Shown here in pieces: positions 32,970 to 43,952 of a stretch of 64,000 nt of DNA. Each line of letters begins with the position of its first letter. Positions within the stretch are counted from its first letter, which is position 1. The notes beneath the pieces are model-generated. The model was not told where the DNA came from and made no database searches. It worked only from the letters and a program-made list of their open reading frames with translations. This DNA is from Mantis religiosa. Its lineage: Eukaryota > Arthropoda > Insecta > Mantodea > Mantidae. The position numbers were made by a program, and so were the translations under genes. The stretch is taken from positions 21,613,903 through 21,677,902 of the forward strand of contig CM060950.1 in NCBI GenBank assembly GCA_030765055.1, read 5' to 3'.

Positions 32970-34245
32970 CTGTATTTACGCATATCTAATGCGCACCCTT
33001 TCTTGACCAAATTAAATGTAGTACTGAAAATCGTGGTGCGCTTTAGATTCGAGTGAAAATCCATTCCATAGAACGCCAGTAACTTCATTGTTTTTAGTTT
33101 ACATCACAATGGATTGTTGGAGTTCATTTATCTTTAGCCTATTACTGAACATTGGTTTGGTATGCCACAGAACTACACTATTATTGAGAAGGGAAAACAG
33201 GAAACATTTTTAGTTACAATATGAAGGGCAAACAGAGACGAACGTCATACAATGTTTCTTTAAAGCATAAAGTAATCCCTTATGCTGAAAAAAATGGTAA
33301 TAGAAGGGTACGGAATTCAATGTATCAGAGAGTAATGTTCGCTTGTCGCAAAAACAGGAATTGGTATTATTTGCTACTAAAGCTAGTAGGAAAAAATTTA
33401 CAAGTCCTTGCAAAGGAAAACATCCTGAAGTTGATGAAAAAGTGTTGGAATTTGTGCAGGAAAGAAGGAAGAATGGGCTACCTGTAATTAATGACACTAT
33501 ACGAAAGAAAGCTAAAGAAGAGGCTAAAATTCTTGGTATTCCAAAACAAGAGTTTAAGGCTAGCCGTGGATGGGTGGATCGTTTCATGAAGTGGACTGAT
33601 ATATTTCTAAGATGCCATACAACAATGTGTCAGAATTAAGTTAATTAGGAGTCGATTAATAACACAAAACAACACTCACTTTTTTGTGTTATTAATCGAC
33701 TCCTAATTAACTTAATTTATACAACAACACTGTTTTCAACACTTCCATAAAAGGATTTAATGTGTCAGAAGCTTCCTGAAGATTTTGAGGACAAACTACA
33801 AATGATTCAGCGGAATGCTTTGGATGGCAAAGAGGATGATGTGCTCTGGAATGACAAGGATGATGGGGAGAGAGGAAATGAACCCGTTTCTGATATGGAC
33901 TCATCCACTTCCGAGAATTCCAGTGATGAATGCATCAGTGAATAGTGGTAATTCACACTTGTAATTTACAGTATTGTATTAACCTCAATTCATTTTGAAT
34001 GTCTACTTTCCTTATTTCATGTTCACAAATTTTCTGCCTAACAATGTGTCACCTAACAATAGGACCCTTACAATTCTAAAATCTGATCGTTTATGTATAG
34101 AATTAATTCATTGTTGCAAAATATAAATTTAAATATAAAACCTAATATTTTGTCACTGATGTGCATTACATTCGATACAAACCCTTTTTTCATAATTTTA
34201 AGTTTCAAATATGGGGTGCACATTAGATTTGCATAAATACGGAAA
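32970..34245 (+). mobile_element. pogo-type transposon, internally deleted
   Basis: TA at both sides (32968-32969 and 34246-34247). Inverted ends CTGTATTTACGC...GCGCACCC and the complement GGGTGCAC...GCATAAATAC. It encodes an N-terminal DNA-binding part (33222-33600, frameshifted) with Y-A-E-K-N-G-N-R, K-H-P-E-V-D-E-K-V-L and F-K-A-S-R-G-W-V-D-R-F (CENP-B-like HTH). The acidic C-terminus N-A-L-D-G-K-E-D-D-V-L-W follows at 33812-33945. The DDE core is deleted. Contains a delta PLE at 33636-33758. Confidence 0.82.
33636..33758 (+). mobile_element. PLE hairpin copy (family delta) inside pogo
   Basis: 123-bp insertion with a perfect 12-bp target duplication AATGTGTCAGAA (33624-33635 and 33759-33770). 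Inverted arms TTAATTAGGAGTCGATTAAT and its complement are followed by the tail CAACACTGTTTTCAACACTTCC. Confidence 0.88.
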
Positions 34246-34666
34246 TATTTAAATGTAAAGGGACTGAAGTTTGGAGAAAAGGGTATATTAATAAGAAATG
34301 GTTCAAGTTAGACAGAAATAAAGCTGTAGCTAAAATGTTTCAATAAGACAGTAAGAAGATTGGACAATTCTTGCACAAAGTGAGAAACAAATGGTTATGC
34401 ACAGCAAATAAAATAAAATAACAAAGCATAAATACTATAACTAATTAGAATTAAGGAACCATTGTGTAATATGAATATGACTGGAACAGAACCACGGCTG
34501 AACACTGGTCAGACTCACTTTTACATAGCTTAGCATAAATAAATAAATAAATTAAACACAGATACTTCCAAAAGGTTAGATTCAGATTTAAGTTCCTGTA
34601 CTTATAAAATTTATTATCCCAATAGCTCATGCATAACATCATCATAGTATAAACATTAAAACTCAC

Positions 34667-34900
34667 TTCTGGAGTTACCACAGGAACTTTTGAAGCTAAA
34701 TTCAACCATCTGACTGCCTCAGAGAGACTATTGAGGTTTATATAGCATTTGGCCAGAAGCAATCTATTTTCTTTCCAAGGAACAGGACTGAGTTCTTCAG
34801 CTTTAAGAAAATCTTTCACAGCATCTTCAAATGTTGCACTAGGAGGTTCAGCAAACAAAGTTGCTGCCATTTTCCTTTCAAACCAAGTGAGTGTGGCAAC
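34667..34900 (-). CDS. RMDN1: RMDN1-like gene, exon with TPR-like segment
   Basis: Minus strand, acceptor TGTTACAG at 34901, donor GTGAGT at 34666, 78 codons, phase 0 at both ends. The peptide runs V-A-T-L-T-W-F-E-R-K, then A-T-L-F-A-E-P-P-S-A-T-F-E-D-A, then F-L-K-A-E-E-L-S-P, then L-L-L-A-K-C-Y, and matches the C-terminal TPR-like region of RMDN1 (FAM82B), including the conserved F-L-K-A-E-E-L and A-K-C-Y. Family members associate with microtubules and mitochondria. The last about 20 residues of the protein must lie in a further exon to the left, which I could not find. Confidence 0.88.
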
Positions 34901-35411
34901 CTGTAACAGTATCAGTGTAATTCTTATTAAAATTTATTTGTATAATTTTATTGATAAATATTTTGTTTTTATTTGGAGCTTATCTGATGTTTACCTTTAT
35001 ATGCTATACACTTGAAAAAAGGAAGATTATTATATTATTACATAGTTTAAAATTCTGCATTGTGTGTGGCTTAGGACACACAACAACTGTGGTTATTAAT
35101 GGTTCATTATCTTAAATTGCCATGATGTAGTTTCCTTCATTTTAAGAATAAAACTGAATTCATGAGTTCATCATAAATACATTTCAGAACTGAGAGTAAC
35201 AGTATCTGTTTAATACCATATAGTACCTTACACATAGAAGTTATCAAGACATATATTATGCACTTATTTGTGATTACGCAATCATGCTTCTATTACTCTG
35301 ATGCTGAAATAAACATAAGAGAAAAGAAGGCCAAGTGCAAAGTGGTACTTTAAAAGCTAAAAACTTATTAACCTCAAATGACATAACAGCTCGCCTTTAC
35401 ATCTCATAAAC
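34901..35411. other. intron sequence, nothing recognised
   Basis: Part of the 12.7-kb RMDN1 intron between 34901 and 47562; no repeat recognised here. Confidence 0.6.
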
Positions 35412-35426
35412 TTATTTATTTCATTT

Positions 35427-36528
35427 ATATGTATATAGAAGAAGCTAGAAACAGTGATGTGTTAAGATGTATTTAAGATGAGTCAGTACTTTTTTTTTAA
35501 ACTCTGTAAACCTGTTTCAGGAACATATCTTCCCATCTTCAGAATGAGACCGACTGACCTGTGTTGTTTTTCTGGTTGTGATGGTTGTCTATAATGGCGG
35601 CATCATTTGGCGGTGAAATGTACTTCCATTGGGTCCTTGGTGGCAGCAAATCAAAATTCATTAACTGTTGTTTGTGTTTCAAAATTAAGATCTTTTCTTT
35701 GTGTCTATCTTTCTGCATGACTGATTGGTTCAATTAGTGTAATTGTTCAGCTTGATTTATGATTGGCCATCCAGAAATGGTGTGAAATTGCAGATTTATC
35801 CATTTGTTTGAATTTTAAGCATCTCATATGTTCCTTTAGTCTTGTTTTCAGATTTGTTTTTGTTTTTCCTATATATACTGTACCACATCAGAGCAATTCA
35901 TTTTGTAAATTTCAGCTAATTTGTCTTTTGGTAAGTCTTTTAATCTATAACAAAGTAATTTCTCTATGCTAAATTTGTTCTGTAATACTAGGTTAATTTA
36001 AGAAGATTTTCATGAACCACAACACTAGCCTATCTCCACAGAAAAAATTTAGCATACAGAAATTACTTTGTAATAGATTAAAAGACCCTACACCACAGGA
36101 AAAAAATCTGGAATTTACAAAATCAATTGCTCCCATTACAATAAAGTATATACAGGAAAAACATGGAAATCTAGAAACCAGATTAAAGGAACATATGAAA
36201 TGCTTAAAATACAAATAGAAAAATCTGTAGTTTCATACCATTTCTGGATGACCAACCATAACATTAAACCGACCAGTCATGCAGCAGAAGTGGACACAAG
36301 GAAAAGATCTTCATTTTGAAACACAAACGACAGTTAATGAATTCTGATTTACCATCACTAGTAGCCTCTGGAAGTACACTTCACCGCCACAGAGACAACC
36401 ATCATAACAGAAACAGCACGAGTCAGTGGGATATGTTTTGAAGATAGGAACACTTGTTCCCGAAACATGTTAACAGAGATTAAAAAAATGATATTAGTAT
36501 TACTAGTACCGACTCATCAATGAATACA
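35427..36528 (-). mobile_element. PLE (family gamma), head-to-head copy in RMDN1 intron
   Basis: 1102-bp insertion with a perfect 15-bp target duplication TTATTTATTTCATTT (35412-35426 and 36529-36543). Minus arm 35427-about 35990, plus arm from about 36000. Both carry degenerate GIY-YIG ends (Q-E-K-H-G-N-L-E-T-R-L-K-E-H-M-K-C in the plus arm). Hammerhead-like cores lie in each arm, and the tail CACTGTTTCTAGCTTC is at the left end (minus). Confidence 0.85.
35514..35542 (-). ncRNA. hammerhead-ribozyme-like core
   Basis: Minus strand: CTGAAGA (35542-35536), hairpin with GGGAA/TTCC, GAAAC (35518-35514). The plus arm of the same element has a variant near 36433-36465 in which the first C is T. 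Confidence 0.45.
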
Positions 36529-36543
36529 TTATTTATTTCATTT

Positions 36544-37812
36544 TATTTGCATTTCTTCAATTGGCAGTTTAGTGTTAAATATATGTATTTACAAAAGTAC
36601 CTTTTAAGACATAGTTGCTTTTTAAAACACACAGAACAGAACTTTTTCAGCCAGATGATTGCATCTCTAACCTTCATAATTTTGAAGATATCATGGACAG
36701 AATCACCTAATTGGTAAATGTCTAATATCAAATAACCATATCCCAATTTGCATTATCTGTCATATACTATGCCACTGTGTTTAAGTCAAAGAAACATATG
36801 TTGAATTACATTTCTTTGTAGTTCAGCTTGCTGCTTTGTAACTTAAATGAAGTTGGCTACTGTGCCTGACGGGAAGAGATTGTAGGGCATTTTTGTGACT
36901 GTACTGCTGAATGATTCTTAACTAGACAGTGAAAAAATATTTTAAGGTTTTGGCTTGCATTAATGAATACAATGTGCACATCTTAGAGTGCAATTAGCAT
37001 TATCTAAATGCAAGAATCAGTGTTCTGACTGCCTAATTTTAGCTTCTTGTGAATTATGAAATGGAAAGCATTCCTGTGATCTCCCGAGCACATAAATAAA
37101 CTTAACCTTTCTCAGTACCAAATTTTCTTTTCATGAGTTACTTTGTTTTAGATAATCATAAATATTGCACATTAACCAAAATAATTATTAAATGAGAGAA
37201 TGTACGCTTTCATAGATGGAGTTAATAAGTTATTTCCAGGCTGTTATGTTGTAGTTTGCTTGAGATAGGTGTAATTATTAAAAGAGCCCGGATTTATATG
37301 CATGATCAAATAGTAAAATATGCAAGCAAATGTATACACAAAAACTTACATAAAAATAGGCAGCATAATATGAAAAAAAAAAAATGAACAAAAATAAAAT
37401 AAGCTATTATTCTTGTGAGGGTAATCTCTTACCAATACGAGTAGGGAATCTTGTATCTCAGCATCTTTAATGGATGGCTGTCAGGCCATAACAAGCAGCA
37501 GTAAAACCACAGGATCTTCTGGTTTCAGGCTTTAACCCAGAATAAGGCTAAGGTGTATGTAAACTGGATTCAAACTGGTTACGAGAAAATGTTTTCATCT
37601 CAGCAACCCTGTAAACTATCGATTTGACACTAATATTGGTATTTTTTTTATTACCTGTACATCTCACCCCCACTCAAACAAGATTATTTTCCAGATTTTA
37701 AGTCATATGTGAAATGAGTTTGGTCAAAATTGTCCAGACATTCTAGAGCTATGTGGAACATACATAATATACATATTTACATAGAATTATTCTATTATTT
37801 ACATCAATTGCA
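36544..37812. other. intron sequence, nothing recognised
   Basis: AT-rich with an A-run at about 37374-37383. No repeat family recognised. Confidence 0.5.
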
Positions 37813-37814
37813 TA

Positions 37815-38490
37815 GACTGAACCATTTCAATAGGACATAACTTGTGAACCAATTATAGGACACACGTGCAACTTTGGGAGAATATAATACACATTACACT
37901 ATTTATGTCTCAGAGAAAATGTTGGAAATGTCCTCCACCATCATCTATGGATCATTGGTCCCATTTTCTTTGATATGACTGTAGACACTGAAGTTTATAT
38001 GGGTGTCTTCAAGATATTTGTGGAGCAGCTGGATGATATCGAATTGAGAGGTTATTTCCAGCAAGATGGAGCAACGTGCCATACATCTAATGACACCATG
38101 GAGCTTGTAACCAGTTTCTTTGATAGTTGAATAATCTCAAAAGGTCTGTGGCCCCCCCAGATCCTCTGATCTAACCTCACCGGATTTTTTCTTGTGGGGG
38201 TATCTAAAAAATAGAGTTTACAAGAATAGGCCACGGGAAATTGATGTTCTCAAGGAATCCATTCGAACTGAAATAAGTAACATTGGCGAGGATACTCTCC
38301 ATAAAACTTCAGAGAATATGGTGAGACGAGTGCAAACATGTATAGATGCTGGTGGAGGAGACTTCCAATATTTTCTCCGAGATGAAAGTAGTGTAATTTA
38401 ATCTCCCAATTGTGTATTATATTCTCTCAAAGTTGCATGTGTGTCCTATTATTGGTTCAAAGGTTATGGCCCATTGAAATGGTTGTGGTT
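37815..38490 (+). mobile_element. mariner-type transposon derivative with long inverted repeats
   Basis: Approximate limits set by TA at 37813-37814 and 38491-38492. Imperfect inverted repeats of about 130 bp share ACCATTTCAATAGG, AATTATAGGACACACGTGC and GAGAATATAATACAC with the complement at 38360-38490. Inside, 38145-38400 encodes the C-terminal DDE region: S-S-D-L-T-S-P-D-F-F-L-W-G-Y-L-K-N-R-V-Y, then N-M-V-R-R-V-Q-T-C-I-D-A-G-G-G. Upstream DDE sequence is full of stops. Confidence 0.75.
38192..38401 (+). pseudogene. C-terminal transposase fragment (mariner-type)
   Basis: Sense from about 38145 to the TAA at 38399. L-W-G-Y-L-K-N-R-V-Y-K-N-R-P-R is the conserved end of the DDE domain in this group and G-G-G-D-F-Q-Y-F-L is its usual terminus (GGGHFQHLL type). 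The ATG at 38192 is internal. Confidence 0.7.
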
Positions 38491-38589
38491 TATATGGATT
38501 GCACTATAAATTTAGGAGTTAAACATGCACTTTTGCTTTTAAAATATTCATTTTCTCCTGGAATATACATTAAAACACGGCTCAAATTG

Positions 38590-38865
38590 GTAATTAATTA
38601 AAATTATACTATGCATCGACTAAGACACTCTGAAATTCGCATACCACAAATTTTCTTTCAACACATTTCACCTTCACTTGAGATTATCAAGAAATTGTCA
38701 ACTGGCTACAACTTTGTTGTTCCAGCTGATCTTGATAATGCCTTCAAGTTGGGGCGAAATGTGTTGAAAGAAAATTTGTGGTATGTGAAGTACAGAGTGT
38801 CTCAGTCAACTCATAGTATAATTTTAAATATTACATTCCTTCACAGTGTTAATTCCAATTTCCCT
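38590..38865 (+). mobile_element. PLE terminal-repeat hairpin (separate family)
   Basis: Inverted arms: AATTATACTATG...CGCATACCACAAATTTTC on the left; GAAAATTTGTGGTATGTG...CATAGTATAATT on the right, over about 230 bp. Degenerate hammerhead-like cores (TTGATAATG... GCGAAATG) lie in both arms. A tail TTACATTCCTTCACAGTG follows. No clear target duplication. Confidence 0.6.
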
Positions 38866-38869
38866 TTCC

Positions 38870-39310
38870 AAATTATTAGAAATTAATTGTTCTTCCACAC
38901 TAGCTGTGTGTAAGACAAGGTTTGGAAAGGTAGAGTCAGATTGAAAAATTCAATGCCACAGCCATATTTGAACCACATATCTCCCAGTCTCCATTTGACT
39001 GCTCTAACCACTGAGCTACCATGGCAACATACCAGCAAGACCTTAAATTCTCCAATTGGATTTGCACTTTCTCCTGGTAAACCACCAGGAGATCTTAATG
39101 TAGCTGACATTAAGATTTGTCATTAAGATATTTATTTCATATGAATATGAGATCTCCTAGTAGTTTACTGCAAAAAATGAAAGTCAAGTTTGAGAATTTG
39201 TGTTGGCATGTTGCCACGGCACTTAGTGGTTAGAGTAACTGCATGGAGACTGGGAAGTCCACTTCAAATCCTGGCAATGGATTGAATTTCAGACTCCAAC
39301 TTTGTCTGTG
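38870..39310. repeat. S3 tRNA-like repeats, head-to-head pair
   Basis: A minus copy (B box region TATTTGAACCACATATC near 38969, A box region GAGCTACCATGGC near 39013-39025) is followed after about 140 bp by a plus copy (TTAGTGGTTAGAGTAACTGC near 39219 and CACTTCAAATCCTGGC near 39260). The outer flank CACACTAGCTGTGTG occurs at 38897. Both copies are degenerate. Confidence 0.55.
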
Positions 39311-39948
39311 AAAGATGAAATATATCATCTCAGTATGTCTTTAAACATGTAGGAATAAAAAAAAGAACACATGCATTTTGCATATAAATCTGGGCTTTAA
39401 TAATAAATTTATGTAAATTGAAAGAAAATGAAATATCAGGTGCAGAAAATCTTATTACTACCTGATTTCATTAGAATAAAAATAAAAATTGGAAAATAAA
39501 GTGAGATTTTAAACATATAAGATACTTATAGAATTACTGCTATGTCAGGACAATGAGCTTGCTATTGTGCTCGGGAGAACCTTAACAGAAATAATGAATG
39601 ATTTACCACTAAGCTGATTTTGTTGTACACAGTAACAAATTTTGCTGCTGAAAAATGCTCTGTTTAAAGGGATCACTGAAACTGTGATTTTATGTGGAGA
39701 AAAAAAAACAAAAAAAAAAAAAAAAAAACAATGATGTAATACTGAAATAAAAGGTTTTATTTGGTAATGCAAATGAACACTTTAATTCTTAAACAGTATA
39801 ATATGTTTAAAACAAATAAATACTTTCATTCAAGCTGGCAAAGTTGCCCAATAATTGGATCAAAATAACAACTAAACTGAAAATTATGTATGCCAACACT
39901 AGTGGGATACTTTTTAATTTTTATTAGTATTTTTGGACCTAATAAAAC
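39311..39948. other. intron sequence with A-run
   Basis: Only a roughly 20-bp A-run near 39703-39729 stands out. No element was recognised attached to it. Confidence 0.5.
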
Positions 39949-39961
39949 AAGCTCAGATATT

Positions 39962-40138
39962 GCACAAATATAAATATTTGCCACTAAGGCTCCACTTATC
40001 TTAAGAAATTAAAATTGGTGTTAATACTTCTTTCTAATGGAAAGAATCTTAAGATAAGTGGAGCCTTAGTGGCAAATATTTATATTTGTTTACTATTTAT
40101 TGCTTCACTGTAGCTAGTTTCATTTTCTTCGTAATCAG
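39962..40138 (+). mobile_element. PLE hairpin copy (family beta)
   Basis: 177-bp insertion with a perfect 13-bp target duplication AAGCTCAGATATT (39949-39961 and 40139-40151). Arms CACAAATATAAATATTTGCC... and complement meet at about 40030. The tail GCTTCACTGTAGCTAG is at the right end. Confidence 0.88.
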
Positions 40139-40220
40139 AAGCTCAGATATTTTCTACGTCTGATCAGGTGTTAATGTAATATACAGCTGAAGCTGCTTTA
40201 TGCGTAACCCAGTTCTAAGT

Positions 40221-40473
40221 TTGTTTGTTTGTTTGTTTGTTTGTAATTTACGTCCTCCAACGTTAAGTCATATCGGACGATGAATGGAATGGATGAAATG
40301 ATGCTCAATTGAGTCCAGGGTCCATGGAGCTTAGAGTTACCCGACATTTGTCTTACAGGATAAGGGAAAACCCCGGAAAAAACTTATCCAGGTAACTCAC
40401 CCTGAACGAGATTCGAACTTGGGACCTCTTGAACCTGAGGCAGACATGCTACCACCATGCTATCAAGGCGGGC
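40221..40473 (-). repeat. tRNA-derived SINE (family S1), best copy
   Basis: Target duplication of 11 bp with one mismatch, CAGTTCTAAGT (40210-40220) and CAGTTGTAAGT (40474-40484). Minus strand: head GGCCCGCCTTGATAGCATGG with A-box-like GATAGCATGGTGG, B box AAGTTCGAATCTC, 3' end with (CAAA)n (forward GTTT repeats 40221-40245). Confidence 0.88.
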
Positions 40474-40552
40474 CAGTTGTAAGTAATTCATATTTATACG
40501 TAAATATTTATAGGTCCCGGAAAAAATATAATTTATAAACATGTTAATAGGA

Positions 40553-40790
40553 TTTTCCAATGAGTAAGGATTATGATACAATGAAGCACAAATTAATATA
40601 ATTTTGAGTCTGACAGACTCCAAGGAGTTCACCAAACCAACATCCAGTAGTCGATAACAACTGATGATGTTAGGAAGGTCCTAACAAAACGCGTTCTAGG
40701 TAAACAATAGCAATAAATGGGGTACTGAGTACTAGTTTGACTCAAAATTATATGTTAATAGCACCTCATTTAAATGTAATGCTTTTATAC
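40553..40790 (+). mobile_element. PLE terminal repeat with hammerhead-like core
   Basis: Shares AATGAGTAAGGATTATGATAC and AATATAATTTTGAGTC with 57945-58070. It contains the core at 40661-40690. Inverted pieces (TTTTGAGTCTGAC / GTTTGACTCAAAA) flank it. Limits approximate. Confidence 0.6.
40661..40690 (+). ncRNA. hammerhead-like core, GAAA changed to AAAA
   Basis: CTGATGA (40661-40667), perfect 7-bp stem II GTTAGGA/TCCTAAC (40669-40675 and 40679-40685) with AGG loop, then AAAAC instead of GAAAC. Probably inactivated by that change. Confidence 0.45.
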
Positions 40791-40841
40791 ATAATTCTGA
40801 TGTACGTTTTAAATTTCAGTTAAATAAACTAAGTTTTACAT

Positions 40842-41081
40842 TTAATTTAAAGGGAGTCGATTAATGACACTAAACAACACTTACTTTTTTGTGTCATTAA
40901 TCAACTTCCTTTAAATTTAACTTATTATAACAACACTTTTCAACAATTCCAAGAAAGGAATTGTAAAATTAGGCTAACAAGTCTTTAAGAAGTGAAAAAA
41001 TGTTTAGTGTCATTAATCAACTCCCTTTAAATTTAATTTATTATAACAACACTGTTTTCAATACTTCCAAGAAAGGAATTG
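40842..41081 (+). mobile_element. PLE hairpin copy (family delta), partly duplicated
   Basis: 240-bp insertion with a perfect 12-bp target duplication TAAGTTTTACAT (40830-40841 and 41082-41093). Arms as in the other delta copies. The right arm plus tail is present twice (about 40899-40963 and 41010-41081), the second with the complete tail CAACACTGTTTTCAATACTTCC. Confidence 0.85.
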
Positions 41082-41299
41082 TAAGTTTTACATACTTAAA
41101 TGAGCATACGGCATACACTATCTCAAAAGAAACTAAAATCTTATTTTCCTTATTGTTACTAACAAAGACATAAGCTGAGTGAATGGATTTTGGCCACAGA
41201 AATAAAAGACAAAGATGTTTTCTTGTATACATTTTTCAGAACAACAATGTCATAGCAACAAACAAGAAGTAAAGGTAATTTTCAGTACCTCAGTTCTCA

Positions 41300-42004
41300 G
41301 TTTCTTTCAATCAGCCATGGAGAAAAGAAAAAGGAAATGTTATGTACTAGACTGGAAAGTAAATCTTACTACATCATACGAAAGATGGCACTCAATGGAC
41401 TCAAAACCAAAACTGAAATTGTTTCAGACTTAGGAATTGCTTATGTCACGCTATGTACAGTCATCAGTAACAGACATGCTATTTTGGATAAGTTTTTAAA
41501 ATTGGGTACAAAATCAACTAAATGCAACCGTCAGCAGAGAGGGAGATATAGCAATTTGGTAATGGCACTTTTCACATAGTTCCAGCAGAAATAACTCCAG
41601 CTCTACCAATCAGTGTGACATGCTGAAAGCAAAAGCAATATATTTAACTAAAATTATGAACATCACAGTTGATTTAAAAGCTTCATCAAGATGGTTGCAA
41701 GGATTTAAAGATTGTTATGGAATCATGGTGAAAACAATTTGCAGTGAATCGAATGCTATGGATGACATAACATTGCAGCAGTAGAAGGAAGAGGTTCCAT
41801 CAGGAATCATGAGCAATTATCAGCCCAAAAACATCTGTAACTGTGATGATATTGGTCTATTCTACAATCTCCTTCCCGGCAAGACATTAGCTGAAAAAGG
41901 TAACTCAGGCTACAGAGGAAAGAAAAGTAGAATTCAGATAACAACTCTTTTTGCTACCAATGCTGACAGATCCACTTATGATAAGGAATATCCAGGAATA
42001 TGAG
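41300..42004 (+). pseudogene. Tigger/pogo-type transposase, N-terminal half, broken
   Basis: M-E-K-R-K-R-K-C at 41317, then after a frame change K-T-E-I-V-S-D-L-G-I-A-Y-V-T-L-C-T-V (HTH, 41400-41460), A-S-S-R-W-L-Q-G-F-K (CENP-B HTH end, about 41680-41710), and I-C-N-C-D-D-I-G-L-F-Y-N-L-L-P-G-K-T-L (start of DDE, 41828-41895; the usual N-A-D-E-T is N-C-D-D-I). Ends at TGA 42001. At least two stops or frameshifts. Confidence 0.75.
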
Positions 42005-42050
42005 GTGTTTCTTTTTGTTTTGTTTTATTTATTTATCCTGTAGATCATAT

Positions 42051-42435
42051 TGTCACAAGTGACACAATAGTAGTTCATTTGAGTTCAACAGTACGTGTGA
42101 CGTCACTCCCCCACTCCATCACCCATTGGATAATAAGTTGGTGTAAGCCGGTTACTCGCTCTCTCTCATTCAACTTGAACAGATGGATTTGTCCACAGCC
42201 TCTTGAGGCAAGTAAACGCCGCTGAGGCCGCCTATGTACTATACTTTATGGTAGTAAATATTCTTATTAAGTGAATTGCACCTGTAGTTAGTATTACCCA
42301 TACCTTTTGTAGAAATTAACCAAATAGAAAACCCCAACCTCTTGAAAAGCATGCATTCCCTACTATTGAGTAATTCTCCTGTGTACGATCTGGCCATGTG
42401 TTCTTTATCCACTTCCACCCATGGTTAGGTTGTCA
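42051..42435 (+). repeat. solo LTR (same family as 55547-56576)
   Basis: Starts TGTCACAAGTGAC and ends near GGTTAGGTTGTCA. Shares TAGTTCATTTGAGTTCA, CACTCCCCCACTC, GAAAACCCCAACCTCT, GCATGCATTCCCTACTATTG and TGGCCATGTGTTC with the inverted LTR pair. ATAT on both sides may be the target duplication, but the right boundary is uncertain because a Tc1-like element starts 8 bp further on. Confidence 0.8.
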
Positions 42436-42442
42436 TAATATA

Positions 42443-43950
42443 TTACCCAGAACATTTAGGAAGATACGTCAAGTGGAAGCGCTGTTATCTATTTACACTG
42501 CACAGTTGTTTATCAGAGTGGAGGAGAGGTATACAGCATGTCACAAAAATATGTACATTATTGAAGGCAGACACTAAGGAGCACAACAAAATTGACTTAT
42601 TTAATTCTAACCTCAAAATTCCGATTCCTACATATGTTTCACTTGAAGTATCTGAAAAGCTTCCAATTGTGGCGAGGTCATTTAAAGGATGGATATCAGC
42701 TGATATGTCTGTAGAACTGTTGTTGTTATCTCCAGAATCCATAAAGCTGACTATGGTATTTGCTCACTCTTCATCGCAGATATCCAAACCCACACTGATT
42801 ACTATTCTATTTCTTCTTCCATCAAGGCATTTTGATGCCAGTATTCTTATTCTGTGGACATAATTTTGATGCACGTATTTTTCTAGTCATCTTCAGTGTT
42901 GTCCTTTAAACATTGTCTGATTAGTCCTTTAAGTGCATTTAAAGTTACAGAGCACACATTTTTCTGTTATTTTTTGCTTCATGATATTCCATATCAGTTC
43001 AATGGGGTTTAAATTGCAGTGATAACATGGCAATCTATATCCTGACATTCCACAAAAGTGTCGCATATTTTTACATTTTTTGAAACTAAATCCCATTTGG
43101 AAATAATCCTTTCTTTCACACTAGCAGTGTGTAGGCTAAGGTTTGAATGAGTAGAGTCAGACTGAAAAATTCAATGCCATAGCCAGGATTTGAACCTCGG
43201 ATCTCCCGCTCTTCGTGCGGTTGCTCTAACCCACTGAGCTACTATGGCCAACATGACATTAAATTCTCCAACTGAGCAACCGCACGGAGAGCAGAAGATT
43301 CAGTTCAAATCCCGGCTATGGCATTGAATTTTTCAGTCTGGCTCTGCTCATTTAAATCCCATTTCCCTAAATATTCGTCGGAATGCTTTCTCTCCACAAC
43401 CAAAATTAATTTTCTCATTTACTGCATAGAATAACTTCTTCACTGTTGGAATTTCTTTACACACTTCATAATACTCTAAAAGAGTTCTGAAAATGACACA
43501 TTTAACGAAATCGTCCATTTGAAAATCCTTTTTCTGATTACGTTGTTTTCCTAGAGAAGTAATTTGTGTACCTGTAATTAGCTTTTTAAAATTACTTATT
43601 TTTTTTTTTTTTCCCTTCTTCACATTTTCCTGTTGCCATAGCCATTCTAGCCACAACCTTGCAAAGGAAGAACTACAACAGACCGATTTGCTTTTCCTCT
43701 GTGCAGAACTGGAAAACATTCTGAATAATCCTTCAGAAGGAGGAGACTTTTTTAAATTTCCATGTTTGAAAATTATTATTAGAGGCACCTACTTTGTGAT
43801 AGGATGCTACACTGTACTGCAGTACTCATGCGTCACACCACAGTTAACTAGATTAACAACTTAATACGTAGCTTATAGCCAGCCATCACAACACGTTAGT
43901 TCCTGCTATCACCACATATAAACACAGGTCAAGCTATTTGTCCCAAGTAA
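42443..43950 (-). mobile_element. Tc1/mariner-superfamily transposon, copy 1
   Basis: TA on both sides (42441-42442, 43951-43952). Inverted ends TTACCCAGAACATTT and (right, inward) TTACTTGGGACAAAT. Minus-strand remnants: K-K-L-F-Y-A-V-N-E-K-I-N-F-G-C-G-E-K-A-F region at 43348-43500, a later F-K-P-H-stop-T-D-M region (YHCDLNPIELIW-type DDE end, about 42960-43020), and a Ser/Asp-rich C-terminus at 42560-42742. Interrupted by a SINE hairpin at 43099-43353. A sister copy lies at 60315-61552. Confidence 0.8.
43099..43353. repeat. S3 tRNA-like hairpin inserted in Tc1-like element
   Basis: 255-bp insertion with a perfect 11-bp target duplication AAATCCCATTT (43088-43098 and 43354-43364). The left arm is a minus S3 copy (GATTTGAACCTCGGATCTCC and GAGCTACTATGGCC). 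The right arm is its inverted partial copy (CGCACGGAGAGCAG..., CAAATCCCGGCTATGGCATT). The outer flank CACACTAGCAGTGTG is at 43119-43133. Confidence 0.8.
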
Positions 43951-43952
43951 TA

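Larger units (their letters stand above)
31790..34440 (+). mobile_element. degenerate LINE (R1/Jockey-like) interrupted by pogo
   Basis: Reverse transcriptase region at 31813-32085: K-G-L-M-Q-V-C-K-L-S-L-V-L-F-N-L, and the catalytic F-A-D-D motif is changed to F-E-N-D. Then Y-L-G-V-K-I-D-S-S-G-N-W-E-K near 32195-32240 and many stops. Near 32930-32969 a zinc-binding end C-P-I-C-G-R-N-E-N-P-E-H-I is cut by the pogo element and continues at 34246 with F-K-C-K-G-T-E-V-W. Inactive. Confidence 0.75.
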
